Virus record (IMG/VR): IMGVR_UViG_3300024273_000237 | Coordinates: 1-21,907 of that record | Origin: a virus | Length of the DNA: 21,907 nt | Direction: 5' to 3' (one strand) | Shown: in pieces, positions 13,970 to 20,368 of the stretch | How positions within the stretch are numbered: the first letter of the stretch is position 1 | Layout of the letters: each line of letters opens with the position of its first letter | Program-made: the position numbers and the translations under genes | Notes under the pieces: model-generated | What the model was told of the DNA's origin: nothing | The model's database searches: none | The model's input: the letters and a program-made list of their open reading frames with translations, nothing else

Positions 13970-16570
13970 TTGTCACGCTATCGCACATACGGAAGTCAAG
14001 ATGACCCCATCCAGGATGATATGGATGCAGGGTTCATTGGGTTTAATAACTATAGCCGACCTGATCAGCTTACCTCGGGTATGCTTGCCTCTAGTTCAAA
14101 TGGACGCATAGGCAAGAACGGAGAGTGGCAGGTACGAAAGGGTATCAATGTAATTAAAGCACCCTTTGCTTCTGGCGACGATGTACTGCGTCTACCTACT
14201 AATGCAGAGATCCTAGTAAATCCAACCGTAGTTGGCCTACTGCCTACTACGATTCGGTCAGCCAGCTTAGACAGTGCTAGCAGTGAGGTATCTATTGTTA
14301 TTGATGACCCAGCGGTAGAGCCAGACTTAGATCCAGGTCACGTTTTTATTGCAGGTGATGAAATCTACGTAGAGAACTTAGTAAGCACTACTACTGACCC
14401 TAATGGCCTGCATACGATCACGGACGTAACTGGCAATGGTACTACGATTACTATCAAGTACGCCTTGGCAGGAGCCAATGAAACCTACGGGACTGCACTT
14501 ACGCTACCGTTTAGCTTGAATGACGCAGGCGTACAGCCTGCACTGACAGTACTTACTGATTCCCCTGTAATTGGTTTTAATATGGTCTTCGATCAAGGGG
14601 CTGTTTCAGCCGTGTACTCAAGTACAACTTTTAGTGACCCTAATCAGGATAACAATCAGTTCATTGTCCTAGCATCTAATATTAGTGCAGTAGCTACTGA
14701 CTTAAATGATACTAGCGTATCCATTACAATGGGCTATCCATTGAATGAAAACGTACCACCTGCAAGCAGTATGCTTCAGGCATTTAACAAACTCTTTATT
14801 TTCCGTGACGGACAGACTGCACTAGAGAACGACAACTTCTTTAGTCCTATTGCCATTGCGGCAGCAAGTACTCCTGCTGCATCAAATGTAGTTACAGTAA
14901 GTAGTAACTTACCTCACGGCCTAGCTATAGGCGATGCAGTTACAATTTCTGGACTTACTGAGTCCCCTGTAATTGACGAGGACCCCAATGGAACTTGGGT
15001 TATTAATACAGTACCTGATTCTACTAGTTTTACGTATGACCTTCCAGCTGCTTTTCAAGCAGCAGCTACTTATACGGTCAGCGCACTGTCACTTATATCT
15101 CCAGGTTTTAAACTGGTAAAGAGTGGGCAATTTTCTCAGCCGTCAGAGTTAGCACCAAGCAAGGTCGTAATAACTAGTGGTCAAGCAATAGCTACGTTTA
15201 CTAGTACAATTGCAATGAACGGCACTAGGGTTGGAGATGCAATTGAAATTGAAGCAATTGGTAATTCTACATTTATTAAAGGATCGGATTATATAATCTC
15301 AGAAAGAACGGAAGGGACTACTACGGGTTCAAATACTTTGTCCTTTTATGCTCAGGAACCAGATACAAATGCTACTGGTTCTACTAATGTAACTTTTCAG
15401 CAGCACGTATCTCAGGGCCTTGGGTTCTCTCATATGCCTGCACCAGAGTACGCAGCATATCACCAGCGTAGGCTGGTAATGCCCTTTAAGTACAGCGTAG
15501 ACGATGCAGTTGATACCTTTACGTACCGCAAGATCCTAGACGAAGTAATTATTTCTGACATCTTGGACTCGGATACCTACGACCAGATCTACGGTCAGTA
15601 CAGGTTTAATGCAGGTACAGCGGACTTTAACGTAGCTCTGCATTCCTTCTCGGATGACAAGCTATTAGTATTTAACCGTAACAGCGTCCACCTAGTAGGT
15701 GGAGCAGGAGTTAATTCAACGGTGCAGTTAATTACGAACGAAGTAGGATGCGTAGCTAGACAGAGCATCGTGCAGGTAGGAAACAATATTTTGTTTCTGT
15801 CGGACAACGGTGTATACGGTGCTAACTTCCAGGACCTTTACAATCTGCGTGGCAACGAAGTGCCACTAAGCTCAAGCATTAATCCAACTATAGAGCGGAT
15901 CAACAGAGCCGTCTGGGACAAGAGCGTAGGAGTATACTTTGATAATAGATACTACTTAGCTGTCCCTCTGGATGGCAGCCAAGTCAACAACGCTATCTTG
16001 ATCTTTAACTTTATTAACAAGCAGTGGGAGAGCATTGACACTACTGCTGCGGCTAACTGGAACATTGCTAACTTAATTGTTGCTGGTAAGAAGTCTGATC
16101 GTGCAGTATATGCGGTCAACACACTTGGCGGTTTGCACAGGCTTGATGCCCGTGTAGATGCAGCGGACTTACTTTCTACTGAGATACCTGTACAGGATCA
16201 GGAGGCTAGCGTAGCGTATAATATACCAGCTGCTGTTACCACTAGGCAGTTTACGATGGGAACTATGAACCGTAAGCGTTGGAACAGCTTTGAGCTGCAC
16301 GTGCAGTCATCTGTGGATAATGAGTCCGACCTGAGCATTAGCGCAGAGCTAGAAAACATTGACGCAGTTGTAGAACTTGGTACACTGAATAAATTAAACT
16401 CAGGTACTAACCTAGCTATTGACGAGGATGTTTCCGTACGTGGTAGAATAGGTAACAATCGAGCATACGGAATGCAAATCACCCTCAATAATACAGTTGG
16501 CCGCCCTCGATTCAGAGGAATTAGAGTTAGTGCAGCTGAAGCATTTAGATCAATAAATAAAGCAATATAA
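13970..16570 (+). CDS. Tail nozzle / tail tube B-like beta-propeller protein
   Basis: An 866-residue protein expected to form the lower tail tube (T7 gp12, the nozzle, is about 790 residues). Near the N terminus, FNNYSRPDQLTSGMLASSSN then GEWQVRKGINVI (25-62) matches the family opening, in which a PDQ..PG..... stretch leads to RKG. Propeller-like strands appear in the second half: RRLVMPFKY, then EVIISDILDSDTYDQIYGQY, DKLLVFNRNSVHLVGG, and GCVARQSIVQVGNNILFLSD. The middle holds Ig-like inserted domains with repeated VTVSS and FTYDLP patterns. The start is TTG with AGAGGA eight bases upstream; an in-frame ATG lies 17 codons in. The adaptors it should contact are 5 kb upstream, separated by the adhesion block. 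Confidence 0.82.
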   Translation: MSRYRTYGSQDDPIQDDMDAGFIGFNNYSRPDQLTSGMLASSSNGRIGKNGEWQVRKGINVIKAPFASGDDVLRLPTNAEILVNPTVVGLLPTTIRSASLDSASSEVSIVIDDPAVEPDLDPGHVFIAGDEIYVENLVSTTTDPNGLHTITDVTGNGTTITIKYALAGANETYGTALTLPFSLNDAGVQPALTVLTDSPVIGFNMVFDQGAVSAVYSSTTFSDPNQDNNQFIVLASNISAVATDLNDTSVSITMGYPLNENVPPASSMLQAFNKLFIFRDGQTALENDNFFSPIAIAAASTPAASNVVTVSSNLPHGLAIGDAVTISGLTESPVIDEDPNGTWVINTVPDSTSFTYDLPAAFQAAATYTVSALSLISPGFKLVKSGQFSQPSELAPSKVVITSGQAIATFTSTIAMNGTRVGDAIEIEAIGNSTFIKGSDYIISERTEGTTTGSNTLSFYAQEPDTNATGSTNVTFQQHVSQGLGFSHMPAPEYAAYHQRRLVMPFKYSVDDAVDTFTYRKILDEVIISDILDSDTYDQIYGQYRFNAGTADFNVALHSFSDDKLLVFNRNSVHLVGGAGVNSTVQLITNEVGCVARQSIVQVGNNILFLSDNGVYGANFQDLYNLRGNEVPLSSSINPTIERINRAVWDKSVGVYFDNRYYLAVPLDGSQVNNAILIFNFINKQWESIDTTAAANWNIANLIVAGKKSDRAVYAVNTLGGLHRLDARVDAADLLSTEIPVQDQEASVAYNIPAAVTTRQFTMGTMNRKRWNSFELHVQSSVDNESDLSISAELENIDAVVELGTLNKLNSGTNLAIDEDVSVRGRIGNNRAYGMQITLNNTVGRPRFRGIRVSAAEAFRSINKAI

Positions 16571-16573
16571 GAT

Positions 16574-17272
16574 ATGGCTACAATTACAATTACCCCAGGA
16601 AACTCATTTACGGCTACTGAAGCTGTAACCTCTACTAAGCTCAATGACCTTGGCTCGCCTACGGCGGCCTTGACTGCTGCCTCGATAGGTACTGCGGACA
16701 TTGCTGATGATGCAATTACTACTGCGAAGATTCTTGATGCTAATGTTACCACTGCGAAGATTCTAAATGATAACGTGACCACTGCGAAGATTGCAGATTC
16801 TAGCGTAACCAAGGCTAAAATGGAAAACATTTCTGCTCCGTTGAGAGTCCTTGGCCGCACTACGGCCGGCGCAGGTGTAGCTGAAGAAGTGACTATCAAT
16901 AATGATAATACTATGTCTAATGCATCCGCCAGTACTCTAGCTACGGACGCAAGTATTAAGCAGTATGTAGATACAGCCGTAGGGAGTCCTGACGCATTTG
17001 ATCCTGCTACTTATATAGGCGGAGAAACTACTACGCTTCCCAACGGCTTGATTATGAAGTTTGGAGCTGTATTTATTGGCGGTAATTCTGGAAGTAAAAA
17101 TATTAGTTTTGCACCAGCATTCACTGATAGTTGCATTAGCGTTGTATATTCATCGGAAGTGGCTAGTCTGGGGACCTCGTACGTTTTCAATAAATCTAAA
17201 ACTGGCTTTTCCATCTTTTTTTTAAGTGGTAACAACAATCGTGCGATAAGCTGGCAAGCATTCGGATACTAA
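16574..17272 (+). CDS. Tail fibre with gp53-like C-terminal domain
   Basis: A 232-residue fibre protein. Residues 1-40 form a short attachment region (TITITPGNSFTATEAVTSTK). Residues 48-83 are ten-residue shaft repeats with consensus VTTAKI.D.N. A segment common in phage fibres, DNTMSNASASTLATDASIKQ YVDT, follows at 111-134. The end, about 155-232 (LPNGLIMKFG, SFAPAFTDSCISVVY, TGFSIFFLSG, finishing WQAFGY), matches the gp53-like C-terminal fibre domain, which forms the receptor-binding tip. The stop TAA overlaps an ATG that opens the broken copy of the gene at 17959. Fibre assignment is good; the receptor is unknown. Confidence 0.85.
   Translation: MATITITPGNSFTATEAVTSTKLNDLGSPTAALTAASIGTADIADDAITTAKILDANVTTAKILNDNVTTAKIADSSVTKAKMENISAPLRVLGRTTAGAGVAEEVTINNDNTMSNASASTLATDASIKQYVDTAVGSPDAFDPATYIGGETTTLPNGLIMKFGAVFIGGNSGSKNISFAPAFTDSCISVVYSSEVASLGTSYVFNKSKTGFSIFFLSGNNNRAISWQAFGY
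16721..16792 (+). repeat. 30-base fibre shaft repeats
   Basis: ACTGCGAAGATT occurs at 16721, 16751 and 16781 with exact 30-base spacing, encoding the ten-residue shaft units. A fourth, diverged unit follows. Confidence 0.85.
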
Positions 17273-17298
17273 TGAACCCCCTCCTTCAATCAGCTTAA
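17272..17298 (+). pseudogene. Remnant of the 5' end of the gene at 17959
   Basis: Bases 17272-17293 are identical to the first 22 bases of the gene at 17959-17980 (ATGAACCCCCTCC, continuing through CAATCAG). Here the frame ends after eight codons (MNPLLQSA, stop). It marks where that gene used to follow the first fibre before the second fibre gene arrived, or a copied junction. It is the left half of a direct-repeat pair around the 17310-17957 fibre gene. Confidence 0.85.
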
Positions 17299-17309
17299 CA
17301 ATTTAAATT

Positions 17310-17957
17310 ATGCCCATTATAAACAAAGGAACATCGTTCTCCAACGGAGAACAACTTACGGCTGACAAGATCAACAACCTGTTGGACCTAGCTACGTTTG
17401 ACCAGTCAGCTACTGACAGTGCCTCGACTACAGTTAATTCTGCCAGTCAGATTGTAGTACAGGACAGTGGTATTACTACCGCTAAGCTGGCTACGGATGC
17501 TGTAGAGACAGCTAAGATTAAAGATGCAAACGTTACCTTTGCAAAGCTTACCGATGTCATTGATGATGACACGATGACTGGAGCTACCGATACTACCTTG
17601 GCTACCTCAGAAAGTATTAAGTCCTACGTCGATACAACACTGAATAATCTCCCAGGTATTAAAGCTCACTGCGTGTGGGATGGAACCGCAACAGGAACAA
17701 ATGCCCCGATTAGCGGAAGTGGAGTCACAAGTGTAACTCGCAATGCTATTGGTCATTGGACTATTAATATGTCCGTTACTGCTCCATCTTCTTCTTTTAC
17801 AACCCTAACAGATTCGTCTTCTTTTAGTGGTACAACTACTAATTATGCAACTGGTTCGTATCAAACTAGCACTACAACTGTAGATGTATTCCGTGAGAAT
17901 GCCAGTGGTGCTGGTAACGATGGCAGTCAACCAATATCTTTCGCTGCTATTTGGTAA
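17310..17957 (+). CDS. Second tail fibre (shaft paralogue, different tip)
   Basis: A 215-residue fibre protein. Like its neighbour it begins with an attachment stretch (MPIINKGTSFSNGEQLTADK), then shaft repeats (DSGITTAKLATDAVETAKIK, DANVTFAKL) and the segment DDDTMTGATDTTLATSESIK SYVDTTL. After residue 115 it has a different Ser/Thr-rich tip (KAHCVWDGTATGTN, HWTINMSV, ending ISFAAIW). So the shaft is shared and the tip has been exchanged. It is bracketed by a 22-base direct repeat, suggesting arrival as a unit. Two fibre types could bind different receptors or form a mixed fibre. Confidence 0.85.
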   Translation: MPIINKGTSFSNGEQLTADKINNLLDLATFDQSATDSASTTVNSASQIVVQDSGITTAKLATDAVETAKIKDANVTFAKLTDVIDDDTMTGATDTTLATSESIKSYVDTTLNNLPGIKAHCVWDGTATGTNAPISGSGVTSVTRNAIGHWTINMSVTAPSSSFTTLTDSSSFSGTTTNYATGSYQTSTTTVDVFRENASGAGNDGSQPISFAAIW

Positions 17958-17958
17958 T

Positions 17959-17980
17959 ATGAACCCCCTCCTTCAATCAG
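17959..17980 (+). repeat. Right copy of the 22-base direct repeat flanking fibre 2
   Basis: Identical to 17272-17293. This copy is the intact start of the downstream gene. The two copies lie 687 bases apart and enclose the second fibre gene. Confidence 0.9.
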
Positions 17981-18441
17981 TACAACTAGCGTTGCAAAAC
18001 GCTACGCAAAAGGAAGCCCTTGTCTACATCGACAAGGTAGTGGACTTCTGTATTGAAAAGGAGAACGGCAAGGTACTGGACGGATGGCCTCGTGACTTAA
18101 TACAACTCCTTGTGGCCTACCATATGGCCAAGGATACCTTTATTGCAGAGCAGGACGCAGAGGGTAATATCCTAGGGGTCTTTATGTGGTATAATTGCGA
18201 CGAGGAAGACGACTGGTTCTTTGTTCAGAACTGGGAGTCGGACAAGGAAGACGGCAATGCAATCTTTATGGCCTTCCTATTTGCGGAGGATAATAAATCT
18301 TTTAAGAAACTTACACATAACTTCATTACTCAATGCCCTGAGGTTATGCAGAAAAAACTACTAGGCATACGATACAGACAAGGTGCTCCCACTAAAGTGG
18401 TATACAGCACTGCATTATTTAACAAAATCTTAGGAATATAA
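17959..18441 (+). CDS. Small acyltransferase-like protein linked to fibres (tentative)
   Basis: A 160-residue acidic protein. The order of elements recalls an N-acetyltransferase-like fold: an N-terminal helical region (QKEALVYIDKVVDFCIEK), a helix (WPRDLIQLLVAYHMAKDT), then strands FIAEQD, NILGVFMWYNC and DDWFFVQNWESD, then a helix with AIFMAFLFAED. The C terminus has KKLLGIRYRQGAPTKVVYS. No clear cofactor motif is visible, so the call is weak. The start at 17959 follows the fibre stop by one base (TAA-T-ATG) and its first 22 bases are duplicated at 17272. Repeated placement behind fibre genes suggests a role in fibre modification, assembly or injection. Confidence 0.75.
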   Translation: MNPLLQSVQLALQNATQKEALVYIDKVVDFCIEKENGKVLDGWPRDLIQLLVAYHMAKDTFIAEQDAEGNILGVFMWYNCDEEDDWFFVQNWESDKEDGNAIFMAFLFAEDNKSFKKLTHNFITQCPEVMQKKLLGIRYRQGAPTKVVYSTALFNKILGI

Positions 18442-18442
18442 T
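18437..18442 (+). promoter_or_regulatory. Possible -10 box abutting a start codon
   Basis: TATAAT spans the end of the upstream gene (stop at 18441) and ends three bases before the ATG at 18446. No -35 or TGn extension is visible and the spacing is short for transcription to include the start codon, so it may simply reflect the AT-rich leader style of these genes. Confidence 0.2.
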
Positions 18443-18445
18443 ATT

Positions 18446-19648
18446 ATGGGAGGCGGAAAAGGAGGATCAGCAAAAGCACCACCACCAATTGACCCTGGAA
18501 AGTCAATGGGTGAATACTTATTCGGTAAAGGCTTTAGTGGTCAATACCAAGGCATCACGGACCCTCGATTGCAGGATCGTCTGATTGCTTCGGAGGCTCA
18601 GTATCGTCCGCAGTACACTGCCCTAGAACTGGCTGACATTGGCGTAATGGCTCAAGGTATTGAGGCTGGTGCAGATAACCCTGCGTACGCAAGTCTACAG
18701 AATGAACTGACTGGACTCAAGGCAGGACAAGAGTACGAAACAATGAGCAGCTCTGAGCGCAAGGCTGCTATTGAAGCTTCTGCTAATAGTCTGTTCCCTA
18801 GTAAGAGAGCATCACGCAACCTGCGAGGTAATCGAGGTATGTCTGGTCGTGGCAATGCAGAACAAGCTAAAAAACGAGCGGAGTACATTAAGGCCGCTGG
18901 TGCTGGTGGTCAAGATCGTGCTGCACGTATTGCACAGATTGAGGCACAGATGCAAGGTATGTCTCCAACCCTTAAGGGTACTCCTGGCTTGTTTGACCTC
19001 CTTGAAGAGCAGTCAACCCGTGCAGGTGCATTACAGCGCAGTGAGTTAGATCTACAACGTGCCTCCGATGTAGGTGCACTAGAGGAGTACGCTCCTCAAG
19101 TAGTAGAGGCTTACCGTGAAGCTGACCCTTACAGCACAGGACTAGCCGAACAGCAGACTGCTATGGCAAATGACCTGTACCAACGTGCACAGGGACTTAA
19201 CCCAGAGCAGCAGCGTATAGCTGATCAACAAGCACTAGGAATGGCGCAACGTCAGGGACGTGTAACGGATCAAAGTGCAGTTGCTGGGCAACTAATGGGA
19301 CGTGAGCAGTACCTCTCTGGCCTTCGTGGTCAGGCAGCAGGTATGGGGCAACAAGCTTTTGGTATGAACCGTCAGCTTGCTGGTGACGTAGGTATGACTA
19401 TCTTAGGTCGTCCTTCTTCTTCCATTAACCTTGGCGGTCAAATGCTAGGACAGGCACAGGCTGGTGCAGCAGGACCTATGGGGCCTCAGTTGTTCGATCC
19501 TAATGTAGGGTTGAATATGGCTATGCAACAGCGTGGTCAGGACGTTACGTTCCAAGGTATGCAGGCTCAGGCTAAGGCAGCAGGGCAAGCAGGAGTAATG
19601 GGCGCAGTTGGTGCAATTGGTGGTGGATATTTAGGCGGCCTAGGTTAA
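18446..19648 (+). CDS. Internal virion (ejection) protein candidate
   Basis: A 400-residue protein, low in Cys and rich in Gln, Ala and Gly. It opens with MGGGKGGSAKAPPPIDPGKS. Long helical Gln-rich stretches follow (LQRASDVGALEEYAPQVVEA, GLNPEQQRIADQQALGMAQR). The end is Gly/Ala-rich and membrane-friendly (AGVMGAVGAIGGGYLGGLG). Proteins with this composition, a Gly-rich end and placement at the end of a podoviral late operon are usually ejected into the cell ahead of DNA to build a channel. No catalytic motif is visible. Position and composition support the call; the exact homologue is not recognised. Confidence 0.72.
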   Translation: MGGGKGGSAKAPPPIDPGKSMGEYLFGKGFSGQYQGITDPRLQDRLIASEAQYRPQYTALELADIGVMAQGIEAGADNPAYASLQNELTGLKAGQEYETMSSSERKAAIEASANSLFPSKRASRNLRGNRGMSGRGNAEQAKKRAEYIKAAGAGGQDRAARIAQIEAQMQGMSPTLKGTPGLFDLLEEQSTRAGALQRSELDLQRASDVGALEEYAPQVVEAYREADPYSTGLAEQQTAMANDLYQRAQGLNPEQQRIADQQALGMAQRQGRVTDQSAVAGQLMGREQYLSGLRGQAAGMGQQAFGMNRQLAGDVGMTILGRPSSSINLGGQMLGQAQAGAAGPMGPQLFDPNVGLNMAMQQRGQDVTFQGMQAQAKAAGQAGVMGAVGAIGGGYLGGLG

Positions 19649-19667
19649 AACTTAAAGAAAATATATT

Positions 19668-20357
19668 ATGGCATTTCAAACAGGTACAAAAGTAGATCCC
19701 CGTCTAATGCAGGCGGATTACAGCGGCTTTACAAACGCCGCTAGCATACAAGCGAACGCACTGTCTAAACTCGGTGAGCAGATTGGTGATGGTATAAAAG
19801 ATTACCAGAAAGCTAAACAAAAGAAAAAAGATGACGAAGATTTTAAAAGTGCAATCATGCCAACTTTGCTGCAAATGTCCGAGGGTAATGTAAAGGAAGC
19901 GCAGGATACAGCTAATATGATAATGAAGAATCCTAAGCTATATTCTGATGTAATGTCAGCAAAGAATATTTTAGCACAGGAGGAAAAAAACAATATAAAC
20001 TTGTCAATGATCAATGGAGTAGCTGGTGGTACTATCACCCCCCAGGATGCATTAGCAGCAGGAGTTTCACCTGCTCAAGTTAAAAGTGCTATGGAAATTG
20101 GTAACTATGATCCTTCGGTTACGGCATCTACTTTAAATAGCATTCAAGGTGCAATGACAGAATCAGGGGTTAAATTAAATCCAGAAACAGGACAATACTT
20201 TAAGCCAAATACAGGTATTCCCCTTTTTCCTTTTGATAACACTGAAGTACCTGTTGACTTTAATGTCAAAGGAGCAAAAGAATACAGCGAAATATACAGT
20301 GATCCTGGCGTAACTGCATTTGATCCAAATAAGTATAAACTTCTATCAACTCAGTAA
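19668..20357 (+). CDS. Probable internal virion protein
   Basis: A 229-residue protein, largely helical. It begins MAFQTGTKVDPRLMQADYSG, then a helix with SKLGEQIGDGIKDYQKAKQK and a Lys-rich run. A repeat-like helical region of about residues 60-150 follows (LLQMSEGNVKEAQDTANMIM, ITPQDALAAGVSPAQVKSAM), and a less ordered tail ends KYKLLSTQ. It sits between two larger ejection-type proteins with AT-rich leaders on both sides. A role as the middle member of a three-protein ejection set, as in T7 gp14-15-16, is inferred from order and size only. Confidence 0.65.
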   Translation: MAFQTGTKVDPRLMQADYSGFTNAASIQANALSKLGEQIGDGIKDYQKAKQKKKDDEDFKSAIMPTLLQMSEGNVKEAQDTANMIMKNPKLYSDVMSAKNILAQEEKNNINLSMINGVAGGTITPQDALAAGVSPAQVKSAMEIGNYDPSVTASTLNSIQGAMTESGVKLNPETGQYFKPNTGIPLFPFDNTEVPVDFNVKGAKEYSEIYSDPGVTAFDPNKYKLLSTQ

Positions 20358-20368
20358 AATAAAACAAT

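Noticed and set aside
16198-16899. A 233-codon minus-strand frame across the nozzle and fibre 1 genes
   Set aside because: It spans two well-supported genes on the other strand, and its repeats mirror the fibre shaft repeats.
1558-18441. Longer start sites at 1558, 1892, 12136, 12930 and 17884
   Set aside because: Each enlarges overlap or uses TTG, while a nearby internal ATG at 1603, 1967, 12148, 12945 or 17959 has a better junction or leader.
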